Shown in pieces: positions 45,601 through 56,639 of a stretch of 64,000 nt of DNA. The number at the start of each line of letters is the position of its first letter. Positions within the stretch are counted from its first letter, which is position 1. A program made the position numbers and the translations under genes. Source of the DNA: Plasmodium malariae (taxonomy: Eukaryota; Apicomplexa; Aconoidasida; Haemosporida; Plasmodiidae); the NCBI RefSeq assembly GCF_900090045.1, contig NC_041787.1, forward strand, positions 2,004,001-2,068,000. Direction: 5' to 3'. The notes beneath the pieces were generated by a model. The model did not search any database, was not told the DNA's origin, and worked only from the letters and a program-made list of their open reading frames with translations.

Positions 45601-45797
45601 GTTTTTATAAATGTAGTGTTCCTCAATGAATACTTCTTTCTGACACTCTTTAATTTTGTTACACTTTTATTTGTTAAGTTGAAGGTTGAAGTGAATGTTG
45701 AGGTGTAATAGTTTCTTTTTTTTAATAGGCAAAAATATTCCTTGAAAAGGAGAAATGTGTGAATAACAACAAGGAGTATACTCGTTTGCCCTTTCAT
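42693..45797 (-). CDS. Aldo-keto reductase (Tas-like) protein with organelle leader, catalytic residues altered
   Basis: A 1034-residue single-exon protein. Residues 1-20 are hydrophobic like a signal peptide; 21-130 are basic, rich in Ser/Thr/Asn/Lys, like an apicoplast transit peptide (prediction only). Residues 130-270 are charged low complexity. The aldo-keto reductase domain spans about 374-777: MKYRKLGESNLCVSEICIGT, GINFFDICEYDP, KVRHIAVSNESVWGIYEW, VPYGLLAGGILTGKYL, LSLSFVYSRPFVASSIIGP. This matches the bacterial Tas/Kvbeta-like AKR branch (NADPH-dependent carbonyl reduction). Of the usual Asp-Tyr-Lys-His tetrad, Asp (D424) is kept, Tyr is shifted (Y428), Lys is Arg (R463 in INLRMCSS) and His is Asp (D519 in TIDLPER). 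A C-terminal extension of about 255 residues has no recognised domain. It may therefore bind cofactor or RNA/protein rather than catalyse. A 12-bp-plus poly-Lys run (590s) sits inside the domain. Confidence 0.88.
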   Translation of the reverse strand: MKGQTSILLVVIHTFLLFKEYFCLLKKRNYYTSTFTSTFNLTNKSVTKLKSVRKKYSLRNTTFIKTFKSRLTKNYSTFCFIWSNILYVTQKRRVPSTLEKNNKLSILGTPTGGMTSLVISTKAYAKRNSEEKKENKQKEKASKEGELQKEKENKSQKRRGRRGRSSTIRDSPDGATVSALRAENNIKKRGRKKKKTAQKEEAVQAENEENMLDEEQKGEEFYYDRAEDNVEKEEGIETKGISKEEEERQKERERERQKEKEERDKKIEFIKKVEFLLEEDEKNHQLYEERPDISKLRFGEKPPPESQDLMNAILSSVHKNEKLEERETIDNTDKSEQRSSLKYKHLFYELLRISNSNSFKTHKIYTHKDLIYGMKYRKLGESNLCVSEICIGTSMYENENFISKDDVNVLLNMAFYEYGINFFDICEYDPFPHDPDSYKKSKNVNMNLFLKDKKRENIVINLRMCSSRNVEKSAHGDYYLSWIMEGFKDDTPSFYNIEQRLDKILKNLNTNYVDILTIDLPERYIPNSVNGEDTYVWGYENLNLENKKVISIEEQFEILEKLVLKGKVRHIAVSNESVWGIYEWCNISKKKKKKNMKILCVQNLYNLLHRNEVESSGMVEMILKENYNVPLVPYGLLAGGILTGKYLDPERYHTIGPETLLGDDQLDHDLDDSRGNKAEDYGYLSYGPRNGRCNKYPHLYKSHRCVWAQDATAEYMKIARSHAMTLSQLSLSFVYSRPFVASSIIGPRTLGQLKDSVLALNYPMYQHTEYDIHEIFLRYRGCTMDGNTILNSLKDPNKTSQNAFYKTANIPIFSGGSYWNNYPLPFLPKRYAYTDLKEEHDRIRSTFGLNDEPNDSNFISSRIWIEREKRKGEYFALKESILFEWDKYKVRKGIITELSNTEKTLYDTRDFHFYFKNNTISVTPTDDEIREFYENKEKVKKVISQAINDHQELYQYQDQIGQDMPDIFNNLDIDLIYKQLLNRHNINPLDKMELDYIYQYIKLTPSEIKTESFWYIYKYNPFGTSFGFRTGTEP

Positions 45798-47198
45798 AAC
45801 TGCTCAGCCGAAATAGATTAATTGCCGTACTGGCCTTTTGCTTTCATGCGCTTCGCGAGTATGCACATGTGTACAAATATGCACATATATACGTGCAAAC
45901 ATACATACATACAAACATGCAAACATACTCATACGTATACGCATGTACCTACTTGCTTGCAAATAACACTTGGGTGCATATGTTGGTATGCCTCTTTACA
46001 ATCCTCTATTTCGTTTCTTCCATAACTTCATCTTGAAAAATATAATGCATTACATGGGTCAAAATGAAGAATTCACTTAATAAAAATACTTGTCCTTTTT
46101 TGGCATATTAATGAACACGGGAAATATTTTTTAATTTCCCCCTCCGTTCATTATATGTGGATTATTGGGACTACAAGATTCGCACGAGTTCGACTTAATA
46201 TGGTCGTTTTATTTTATTGTATTTCATATTGTTTTATTTTATAGTATTTCATATTGTTTTATTTTATTGTATTTCATATTATTTTATTTTATTTTATTAT
46301 TTGTATATTTTATTTTTTTTATATAATTTATTTCTTTTTTTTTTCCACCCCCCCTAAATTCGAGTTTGCCGAATTTGCTTATGAATAAAATACTGAACAA
46401 ACAGGAATAATGTTGAAAAAAAAAAAAATAATTAAGCGAAAACTATGAGAGGGTAAAAAGAAAAAAACAAAGAAAGAAAGAAAGAAAGAAGTATATAAGA
46501 AGTTTAAGCGAAAGAAATAAAAAAAAGAGAAAAAAAATACCTGTTAAACTTAGATATGGGAGGAGGAAAAAGGTGAACCCTTCCCATCATTTTTAGCTTT
46601 AAATTGGCAAAAAAGGAAAATATTTGACCTACATATGATGAAAAAATGTTCAAACGAAATTAATATAAAAAATTGGATGAATATATATACCTACATAGGT
46701 AAGCGCCCATAAACGTAAAAGCATAGACATAAGTACACACATACATAAGTACGTACAATATATATATAGGCAATTTTTTACCCATTTAGAGCTATTCTTC
46801 AAATAAAAAGACCTCAGATCTATGGGAATTTTTACATAATTTGGGAAAAATAAAAATAGCTGTGAAGTAAGTCGAAAATTATAGACGACATAGTATTTGT
46901 TGCTCATTTTTTTTCCTTATTTGTATTTTTGCCTTAGCATGAGTAGCATATAAAAAGATGGTTAGCAGAACATTACGAGAACGAATAGTAAAAATAAAAA
47001 ATAAACTTAGAACTTATTATTGGAATATTACATAAACAGAAGTACATGTACGTAAAATCACACATATGTATATAGGCACAAGTATATGCATTTATGCATA
47101 CCCATATATATTATTATGTATATGTACGTATACATATCTATATCTATGTCTATATTGGCAAGCGTGCTCCATAAATTCGGTAGAATATCTGAAGGGAA
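45798..47198. other. Divergent promoter region between the AKR gene and TRM82
   Basis: About 1.4 kb. It contains CATACATACAAACATGC-type repeats near 45895-45930, a 25-bp repeat (46207-46281), AAGAAAG units near 46470-46490, and TATG-rich DNA just before the TRM82 start. No supported frame. Confidence 0.7.
46207..46281. repeat. 25-bp tandem repeat, 3 copies
   Basis: Three near-perfect copies of TTTTATTTTATTGTATTTCA plus five more bases, differing at two positions, in the divergent intergenic region. Confidence 0.88.
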
Positions 47199-49007
47199 AT
47201 GAAGAAGAGACGAATTGGAAACTCAGACAATTCTTCGCGTGCTTTAGAAAATTTGAGTATAGGGGAAGAGAATAAAAAGTATATTTATCCAAGTATAGCA
47301 AACTCACCAATACTTTTATGTAATGATAAAATAATATATGGATATGGAAATAGCTTAATAGTATTTTGTTTGAAGGAGAATAAATATATAAAGAAGATCC
47401 AAGACCATAGGAATGCTATAAGATCATTGGATGTAAATGAAAATAATAAATACTTTTTAACAACGGGGGATGATAAATTAATTATAATATATGATGAAAA
47501 TTGGACAGTATGCCACAGAATAATTCACAAAAAAAAAATAGTTAAGGCATATTTCTTGAAATATGTACAACGGGAAGAAAAAAAATTTGAAATACTATTT
47601 GTAGACAAATATGGGGATATGTACATATATGATATAAATACGCTCATTCGGAAGGAGGATGAGCCAACGGATAGCGCTACAGTTGAAGGTAACGAAAAAA
47701 GGAGTGCAAAAAATGGGCACCTGCGGATAGAGAAGTCGAAGGAGGATGATCAAAAAGAGGAGAAAACGGAGGAAGACGATAAAGGCACTGTCAAACTGCG
47801 CTATTTAAACGATGCGTTAAATGAGATTCAGGAAAATGATGACGATTTATTTTTTATGAAAGATTTTGAACATATGTTACAAAATAATTCTGAATGTTCA
47901 GAAAATTCGTTACTTAGTGATAAAAGCAATAATAAGCAAGAGGATAATACCGAAGGAGAAATGGTAGACGACTATGCGAACCATGAGTTATTAAATTTAA
48001 AGGATAAAAATAAAATGAATAATGTAAAGAAGAAACTAGAAAGGCACTATTTAAAATGTTTACAAAATAAATGTTTGCTTTACCCTATTATGACATGCAA
48101 TTCTGCTGTAATTTCTTTGTATTATGATAAGAATTTTTTAATAATAGGTGATAGGGATGAAAAAATAAGAATAATAAAAAATAAAAGTATTAATAAGATA
48201 TATAACTTTTATTTAAATCACAAGCTTTTTATTACTTCACTTCTTTTAATTAATGAACATACATTTTGTTCAGCTGCAGCGGATTGCTACTTACATTTGT
48301 GGGATATTAAAACAAAAGAAATTGTCGATTCATTATATCTTGATTTTCATTTTTTATCAAAATTTATAGAATTAAAATTAATATTTAACAATTCCAATCA
48401 CATGAACAAATATAAATTTATCGTAAGCATTTTAAATTATCATCACACAGCCTCATCCATCTTTGCTACTATAGAAAATTTGAAAGGAATACTAATAATA
48501 CCATTAATTATGGACAGTAAAACAAATAGTAATATAAAATTTAACAAGGAGAATATCTCGTTTTACCCCTTAAAATATGATGTATTATCCTTCCTCTTTT
48601 TAAATGTTTACAATACATATGTCGTATTTTTTACTGATAGAAATAAGGGCACTTTACACCAAATAAAATTAAATGAACACGGTCAGCTCGGTGGTGAGTT
48701 GATTACGTATGACCACTCCTTTTTTGATGGCAAGGAAAAAATGGGTAAAACAGAAAAGGCAGTTATATCTCTACATATGCAATTTACTTGTGCGTTGAAC
48801 TACGTGTGCTGCATGTTGTATTGCTAGTGATTAGTCTAACTTGCTTAATAAATATGACTTAGTCTGTTCTAATGTGCAATTATCTGATCGAATATTCATT
48901 AACCTGATTCATTGTGCATTCTTTTTTTTTTTTTTTTTTTTTTCTTTATAGATATAGGATTAATAAATTACTGGAAACACACAACTATAGAGGGTGATTC
49001 GTATTAA
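47199..49007 (+). CDS. TRM82: tRNA (guanine-N7)-methyltransferase non-catalytic subunit (TRM82/WDR4-like)
   Basis: A WD40 protein expected to hold and stabilise the TRM8 methyltransferase, which makes m7G46 in tRNA. Supporting motifs: IIYGYGNSLIVF (first blade), HRNAIRSLDVNENNKYFLTTGDDKLIIIYD, the family hallmark IIGDRDEKIRIIKNKSINKI, and FITSLLLINEHTFCSAAADCYLHLWD. A charged insert of about 110 residues (about 150-280) interrupts the propeller, common in Plasmodium. The uninterrupted frame ends at 48827, but I prefer a spliced end: donor G|GTAAAA at 48745, a 207-bp intron with a poly-T acceptor CTTTATAG, and exon 2 48952-49007. That replaces a Cys-rich tail with DIGLINYWKHTTIEGDSY, giving 533 residues. 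The unspliced version is the alternative. The neighbour DUS1 is on the same strand. Confidence 0.87.
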
Positions 49008-50216
49008 ATTTATATATATATGCATGCACATAGGTACATATGTATGTATGTATGTATGTATTTATGTATGCAAGTACTTAAGTATTACATAAATTTACCA
49101 TAGCATGAGGATTGTGCCCTCTCCTACTTCTCCTATAAAGCCGCTTAATATAATTAGGTATTTTTTCACTTAAACGTAATACTTCCACTATAATGCTAGA
49201 TTTATCTACTGTTACTTTTGGAGTGTATACTTCATCTTTATGTTCTATTTTGTTAATAATTAATCCATTTGGATTCTTTTTAAAGAATGCATTAAAATTT
49301 TGTAATTTGCATAAATTTTATATTTTATACAAATCATATATAAAAATAGGTTCCTCCCATTTTTATGTATTCCTTTTTTTTTTTAATATTTTACAAAAAT
49401 TGTTTCTCATTGTACACGTATTTATTTCGGTCTGTACTTGTGTTTATGTATAAACACCCCCCTCATATGGATTATATATTGTCAAAAAAAAAAAAATAAA
49501 TAAAATAGAATAAAATAAAATAAAATAATGTAATTTAGGTAAACGTTTAAGAGAAACGTGAACTAATCATTTATAAAGGATTAAATGTTTATCTTTTTCA
49601 TATTACTTTTACTGTTCATCTTTGAAATTTTAAGAAAATAATTGCATATCCGTTTCATTTTTTTCGGATTAGTCAATTTTAAAGCACGAAAAAATACACA
49701 AGAAAACTAATATATATGCATATGTACATTAATATAAATGTATATGTATATGTTCGTATTATTATTTGTGTACAAAATATATTCCTATTGTTATATCTCC
49801 TCACACTTTTAAAAACCAAGAGAAGTTCTAGTATAAAAATACAACATTTAATTCTTAATAATATTGTCATTATATGTTGTAACTTAGACTAACCTCCATA
49901 ATTAAACAACGTATTTACGGCATAGTTAAAAATGAACATTGAGGGATAGAGGAAATTGTGACATAAAAAATTATTTTGAGATATTCGAATAACACCCATT
50001 GTTTATAGGAGAAAATTAAAAAGTCGAAAGCACAATTAAATGGTATATGGGCATCGGGAGTGGCAAGAATCAAAAAAAAAAAAAAAAAAAAATAGTTAAA
50101 CAGTTTTATGTTTTCCTTTCAAATGTGAAGAATTGTATTAATATTTATGTAGAACTTATATACGAAAGAATAACACATATGCGCTTGTTATTTGAGGTAT
50201 AATTTTCTTTAAAATA
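49008..50216. other. Intergenic region between TRM82 and DUS1
   Basis: About 1.2 kb separating two same-strand genes. It has a short TATG repeat near 49040-49070, poly-A near 49483-49500 and 50072-50091, and no supported frame. It should hold the TRM82 3' UTR and the DUS1 promoter. Confidence 0.7.
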
Positions 50217-51245
50217 ATGATTAACAACTCAAATGAATATAGTACAAAAAAAGAATATGAAAAAACATTCTGGGAACAAATTGGGAAGCCCAAACATATT
50301 TTAGCCCCAATGGTTGATTTAAGTGAATTAGCTTTTCGATTACTTTGCAGAAATTACAATTGTCATTTAACTTTTACCCCTATGTTACACTCCAAAAATT
50401 TTGTTGACCAGGAAAAATATAGAAAAAGCTACTTTCAAAGCTGTGTTAAAGATAAACCTGTAATAGCTCAATTTTGTGGAAATAATTCGAATATTATTTT
50501 AAATGCAATTGAGTTTATTAAAAATGATGTAAATGCTGTGGATTTAAATTTAGGGTGCCCTCAACAAATTGCAAAAAAAGGAAATTATGGTGCCTTTTTA
50601 TTACAGAAACACGATGAAGTTGTCCATTTAGTTTCAGATATAATTAACAATTGTGATATACCTATTACTTGTAAGATTAGAAAAATTGATAAAGACTATC
50701 AGAAGACTTTAAATTTATGTTATGATCTTCAAAGTCGTAATGTTAAAATGATTACAATTCATGGAAGAACAAAAGAAGAGAAAGGAATAAATATAAAACA
50801 TTGCGATTATGAAATTATAAAAATAATTAAAGAACGATTAAGTATTCCTGTAGTAGCAAATGGATCTATTGAACATTTTGAAGATATTGAGAAATGCTTA
50901 AATTATACAAAAGCAGATGCAGTTATGTGTGCTGAAATTTTACTTGAAAAGCCATATTTTTTTTCAAATCTAAATGTTGACACAGTAGATATAGTTAATG
51001 AATATTATGATTTATTTTTAAAATATGAATCAAATACAAAATATTTAAAAGGTCATCTATTCAAAATGCTTTATAAATATTTTCAAGTACACACCGATCT
51101 ACGAGACTTACTAAATAATTGTCACTACTTAAATGATTACTTAAACTTTCAAGCAGTTTTAAATGAAAAAAAGAAAGAAGGTGCTTTAATCGAATCATCG
51201 CACAGCTGGTACAGGAGATATAGGAAGAGCGTCAATGGGGAGTAG
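50217..51245 (+). CDS. DUS1: tRNA-dihydrouridine synthase (DUS1-like)
   Basis: A 342-residue single-exon flavoenzyme that reduces uridine to dihydrouridine in the tRNA D-loop using FMN and NADPH. Motifs in order: HILAPMVDLSELAFRLL (FMN-binding start of the TIM barrel), PVIAQFCGNN, VDLNLGCPQQIAKKGNYGAF with the catalytic Cys C114, PITCKIRK, MITIHGRTKEEKG, PVVANGSI and DAVMCAEILLEKPYFF. These match the eukaryotic Dus1 pattern (LGCPQ..A..G.YGA). The usual Gly after Ala-Glu in the last motif is Ile here. The C-terminal helical part (about 250-342) is the expected tRNA-binding domain. No leader peptide precedes the barrel, suggesting a cytosolic or nuclear enzyme. It lies about 1.2 kb after TRM82. 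Confidence 0.95.
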   Translation: MINNSNEYSTKKEYEKTFWEQIGKPKHILAPMVDLSELAFRLLCRNYNCHLTFTPMLHSKNFVDQEKYRKSYFQSCVKDKPVIAQFCGNNSNIILNAIEFIKNDVNAVDLNLGCPQQIAKKGNYGAFLLQKHDEVVHLVSDIINNCDIPITCKIRKIDKDYQKTLNLCYDLQSRNVKMITIHGRTKEEKGINIKHCDYEIIKIIKERLSIPVVANGSIEHFEDIEKCLNYTKADAVMCAEILLEKPYFFSNLNVDTVDIVNEYYDLFLKYESNTKYLKGHLFKMLYKYFQVHTDLRDLLNNCHYLNDYLNFQAVLNEKKKEGALIESSHSWYRRYRKSVNGE

Positions 51246-51966
51246 CGCTTGTTTGTGTGGCTATGTTCACATCTGTACGTAGCTGTACGTAGTTGTACGC
51301 AAATGTACATATATATATATATATATATATTACGACGTTTTAATTAAACTTTATTTATTTGAAACAACCTTGTCTTACCTATGTATATGTTTTCGAATTA
51401 CTTGTTGGTGCTTTAATTGATGTATTTCCATTTTAGCTCTTTATTTGTCCATGCTTTGCGTAATTTATTTCAGTTTGACTATATTTTTTTTTTGTTAACT
51501 TTGTTCCTATTTTTTAATATAAGATATTTTCAATGTCAGCTTTATTTAACTCGTTCATATGAACAATTTTTTTGTTTTTAAAAAAGGATAAACATTTGGC
51601 TAGTCCGTCATTTGCTTTTTTTTTTTTTTTATTTGTCATATTTCAGAACTTTTACAGCTACTTATATGGTTAATATTGAAAATTAAAAAAAAAATTCTGA
51701 ACGGTACATGTAAAATCATATGATATTTATTTCGCTGTCATAAAAATTCGTACTTTTTCATTTTTTGCATTCAATATTGAATATTCAATATTCAATATTT
51801 TATATTTTATAATTTGTATTTTATATTTTATATTTGTATTTTATATTTTTTTTTTTTGTTTTTTTCTTTCTTGTTGTTCTCCGTAATGAATCTAAAACGT
51901 ATTCGTGAAATATATTACTGTTATTGGGTAATGGAAAAAAAAGAGGATGCCGTTTTCTGGTAAAAA
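51246..51966. other. Short convergent intergenic region with palindromic ATTCAATATT repeat
   Basis: Shared 3' flank of DUS1 and the coiled-coil gene. Near 51770-51850 it has AATATTGAATATTCAATATT followed by TATTTTATATTTTATA units, which could pair with themselves. No supported frame. Confidence 0.7.
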
Positions 51967-53357
51967 CTACTTTTCCTTTTTCTGCCTTCTCATTTTTTTT
52001 ATGTCTAAAGAGATATTTTCAATATTCTAAAAACGAAACATTATATTAAAACATATACATATATATATGTGTATGTGTATTTGTATGTTTATGTGTATGT
52101 GTATTTGTATGTTTATGTGTATTTGTATGTTTATGTTTATGTGTATGTGTATTTGTATGTTTATGTGTATGTGTATTTGTATTTGTATGTTTATGTTTAT
52201 GTGTATGTGTATTTGTATGTTTATGTGTATTTGTATGTTTATGTTTATGTGTATGTGTATGTGTATGTGTATTTGTATGTTTATGTGTATGTGTATTTGT
52301 ATGTTTATGTGTATTTGTATGTGTATGTACATATGTGTATAAAAAATTTCGCAGCTTGAAATACTCGCACGGCATTTTCTTTGAAGCAATATTGCACACC
52401 TTTTTTTTTTTTTTTTTTTTTTTTGTTAGATACCTTCTTTATTTCTTCTATTTGTGAATTTAAAAACTCTATGTCATTTTCAGAGGAGGTGATACTTTTT
52501 TGTAGCTCGGCTATTTTTTCTTCATAATGTTGGGTGTCGCTATTTATATTCTCATTTATCATATCTATTTGGGCTTTAAGATTTTGTATTTGATAATTTG
52601 ACAATATCTTGTTATTATTCATCGTTGAAAGATTGCTATTATTATTGCTATTACTATTATTGTTATTACTATTGTTATTATTGATGTTGTTGCTGCTGCT
52701 GTTGCTGTTGTTACTGTTATTATTAGTGCCTTTCACGCTTTTAATTGAGTATATTTTTTTCTTTAATTGGTTATCTATATTAATTAACTGTTCTTGTTTT
52801 TTCTTTAGAATGTCTTCATTTTGCATATATGTATTTTTTAATTTCATCAAGTCTTCTTTTAACTGTCTAATTTCTTCATATTTTGCTTGTATTGATAATT
52901 GAGTTTCATTTAGACAAATTTCATCTATTGCTTTCAATTGTTGCTTTGAAATATTTTCTAAACCTTCTTTGTCATTATTTAATTTTAGTAATATTTCTTC
53001 ATTTTCTTTTAATTTGTTTTCTAACTTCACTATTTTATCTGTATTGTCTTCTATGTTTACTTTACTTTTCAACAATTCAATATTTTTTTTATATTTATTT
53101 AACTCATTTATAGCTGACTTTTCGACAGAATTTTTGGCACTAGAAACTGTCTTCTTTTTAACTTGTAATAGCACATTATCTAAAAACACTTTTTCTAGTT
53201 TTAATAAATTCTTTTTTATCTCACAATACATTTCGCCATTTTTTTCGTTTTTACCTCCCTCAACATTCTTCTCTGTATCTAACTTGTTTTTAATAGCTTG
53301 TTCTACATTTTTTTTGTTATTTAAAATGGTACTACTTGAGCTCATGTATTTATTCAT
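51967..53357 (-). CDS. Coiled-coil protein of unknown function, two exons
   Basis: Exon 1 53357-52434 and exon 2 52026-51967 join in phase to 327 residues. The donor is AAG|GTATCT and the acceptor TTTCGTTTTTAG. The spliced tail (KKNIENISLDIKKMRRQKKEK) continues the heptad pattern, whereas the unspliced frame runs into poly-Lys and repeat. The 407-bp intron is mostly a TATGTG/TTTATG repeat. Most of the protein is predicted coiled coil by eye: Leu/Ile spacing in about 85-200 (KLENKLKENEEILLKLNNDK, EEIRQLKEDLMKLKNTY) and 255-327. An Asn/Ser run (about 212-245) breaks it. There is no signal peptide or membrane segment. Such proteins are often structural or scaffold parts; I do not recognise a family. 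Confidence 0.82.
52062..52331. repeat. TATGTG/TTTGTATG repeat filling an intron
   Basis: About 270 bp of hexamer-based units (GTGTAT, TTGTAT, GTTTAT). It stays open in two or more frames on both strands (Met-Cys-Met or His-Thr peptides). By the splice model it lies wholly in the intron of the coiled-coil gene. Confidence 0.92.
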
Positions 53358-54245
53358 TTTGTACGTGTTTTTTTATAATTATGTTCGTGTTACATATTTA
53401 ATAAAAAAAAAAAAAGAAAAAAAAAAAAAAAAAACTGATTTGTGTTAATTGTAATAATAAACAAGTGCTAAATAATATAAAAAGGAGAAAGAACTGAATT
53501 TGTGTTTCTATCCGTAGTTATAATTGCCCATGATATCAATATAACAATAATGATATAATTTTAAAGGAAGCAAATTTTTTAATGGAAGTTATTTCGGATA
53601 GTACCTCAAAAGTCTTTCTTCGCATATATTTTATACAAAACAAAGGTAAAGAAGGCAAATATGGAGAATAATAAATTTGAAAAATTTTATATTATTGAAA
53701 ATGTTAGCAATATGCCTATAAGTGTCAATTTATTTATTCATTTATGTATGTATATGTGTATATATATATATGTGCACATATAATACTTGTACATAAAACA
53801 CTACATTACTTTTTATGGTTCTCAAGCGCATAATTTTAATTTTATGAACATACTGAAAAAATAATAATAATGGGTGGTAATAATAATTATAATGATAATA
53901 AAAATGTAGGTTTATGTAAAATTAAAAGGTTCATACTTTCTTTGTGAAATCGCATATTAGACACAGAATATGTTAAAAAAAATATTAATAATAAAAAAAA
54001 ATAGTAAGGAATAAAATGTTAGGTATATAAAATAGTAAGAAATAAACTAATAAAAAATAAAATAATAAGAAAATAAAATAATAAGAAAATAAAATAATAT
54101 GAAAATAGGATTATAAGAAAATAAAATAATAAAAAAAAGAAAGCGCTTGATGAAAGTGTGTAAAGTTGATACATGTAATTTTAAAAGAGAAATACATTGT
54201 GATGAAATTTTCTTAATTAATCAACGTATAATAGTACATCTCTTC

Positions 54246-54249
<4 letters not shown>

Positions 54250-54292
<43 letters not shown>
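54250..54292. repeat. (TA)n microsatellite
   Basis: About 20 uninterrupted TA dinucleotides in intergenic DNA. Confidence 0.92.
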
Positions 54293-54297
<5 letters not shown>

Positions 54298-56639
54298 CGT
54301 ATATTACTTTATGTTTATCTGTAATTTCGTAAAACTCAAATGCGAACATTTAAAAAGCAAAAAGGAAAACTATCTTAAAATTTTGTTATATAAAACAAAT
54401 TATGGCCGAACTTTTTTACAATTTCAATTTTTGTTATTAATAAATTAAAAATTATCTTTTTATGCATAAAAAACTTAAACTTGTTTATGTATACTTTGAA
54501 ATGAAATTTAATTAGTTTATGCATAATAAAATTGGATTGCTAATTTTTACTTCTATTTAAAATTTCTCGTGAGAAATAAAAAGAAAAAGAAAAGGAAGTT
54601 ATTTCCTTTTTTCATTTATAAATATAGGCGAAGAGACGTACATTTTTCAAATAAGACATTTCAACCCAACAAGTATAAATTAAATTTCTTGCAGTCTTAA
54701 ATTCGTAATTCCTTTTCGTTTGCTTATACTTTCTTTGTTGCTTTCATTGCTCCTGTTGCTCCTACTGGTACTATTGCTACTACTTTATTTTTGTATTTTA
54801 TTCCTTTCTGTTATTCTTTATTTTGCTGTTCAAGTTAAGGAAGGAGCTCAAAAAATATTAGGCTTTCTATTATTAAAACAAAAAACTAATTACGAAAAAA
54901 AAAAAGTGTAAGCAGAATTTTCTATTTTACATAAATGAAGTGTATCATTTTTTCTCGTCAAGTTTAAATGTAGTTATATGCCTTACATTTTTATATCAAA
55001 AGGTAGAATATGCAAGAAGACGGAATAATAATAAAATGCATTATGTTCAATTGTATTACAAAAGCAGAATTAAATTAATATAGCATTAACAGAAATAATT
55101 GTAACAATATACAAATGTAATGACAAAAAAAAAAAAAAAAATGAAAAAGGAAACGCGCTTTTTCTAAATGTTATCTCTTCTTTATAAATTGCGTTTTTCT
55201 AAGAAGCACATACGTGTGTACAATTATAAAGTTAAGAAAAGAAAAGAAGTAAAAACTTCTTAAAGAAAAGATGGGGTATAAAAATATACGCGGGTTTCGG
55301 AAATTCTTATTATGTATATTTTAATAGTAGTACATTGTTAAGTTGCACTAGAATTAAAAAAATAATAAAATAAAAAATAAAATAATAAATAAATACCTAA
55401 ATAAAGAGAAAATATTTTATGAAAAACCATCATAACGAGATTTATCAAATCATATGCAACATCTTTCTTTAATAGCATACTAAAACTAATAAATTAATTA
55501 AATGGTACAAAAAAAAAAAAGAAATAATAACCGCATAAAATGAGAACCGAATAAATAGGATAAAAACAAAAATGAATAAAAAGGTGGTACATACACATGT
55601 ATACACAAAATTTTACACGCATTGGTAAAAGCATTAATACACGTATTTGTAGTTTGTTTTAGTGTAATTGTGTACATATATTAGTATTCAATTTTTTTTT
55701 TTTTATAATTTTCGTAAGAATTTGTTATTCCTTTATTATTAGGAAATAAAATTTTATGTGCATTTTAAGTAAATCTTTACGTGCCGTGATTATGCATGTT
55801 TTCACTTGTATGTATGTATGTACGTATGTATATATGGTATGCACGTTTAAATCAATGTAATTATAAGAATATACTAGTAAGCACATAGAGTTACAAAAAA
55901 AATAAATAAATAATAAAATAAAGCTAAATGAAGTTTAATTTATACTGTTTTATTGAACTCATCGTCTTAGAAATAAAGATTATTTCATAATTTTTTTTTT
56001 TTTTTTATTTGTTGTAATTTATTTTTTTTATTATGATTTTCATGTGGAAATTTATGAATCATAATTTTCATTATTATTTAATTTCTTTTATTGCTTTATT
56101 TTTTTATGTTTTTTTTCAGTGAAACCTTCCTATTAAGGAAAGCCTTTTTTTTTTTTTTTTTTTTATCGAAACTGTATCACAGTTTATTCAGCAATACACA
56201 TATGTTTACGTTATTATGTATACATACATGAACAAATTGTTACAGGAATGTATAACATGTGATAATTGAATATGTACATATGCATGTTCTGCTTATGTAG
56301 TTTGTTTCAATTTGGCTTTTTAAAAAATGATTACATATATATGTGGGGGTGCCCGTATGTGAGTACATGCCTATGTGAGTATATTCCAATGTGGGTATAT
56401 GCCTACGTGAGTATATGCGTATGTTCGTATATGCCTATTTGACTATATGCATAAGTATGTGCTCATGCGTGAAAGCACATGAGGTATCGGAATGCCTTAA
56501 TAATTTCCCTATTTTGCGCATTAAAATGCTAATAGTAAAAAGCGCGAGAGGAGTTCGTGCATGTATTTTGAGCATAGCGCTTTCATCTGTTTATTCCTTT
56601 ATTTAATATATATGTGTATTTGTTTGAATGTTTTTGTAT

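Noticed and set aside
52027..52399. Frames on both strands of Met-Cys-Ile, Tyr-Val or His-Thr-Asn repeats
   Set aside because: They are translations of a microsatellite that the splice model places inside an intron.
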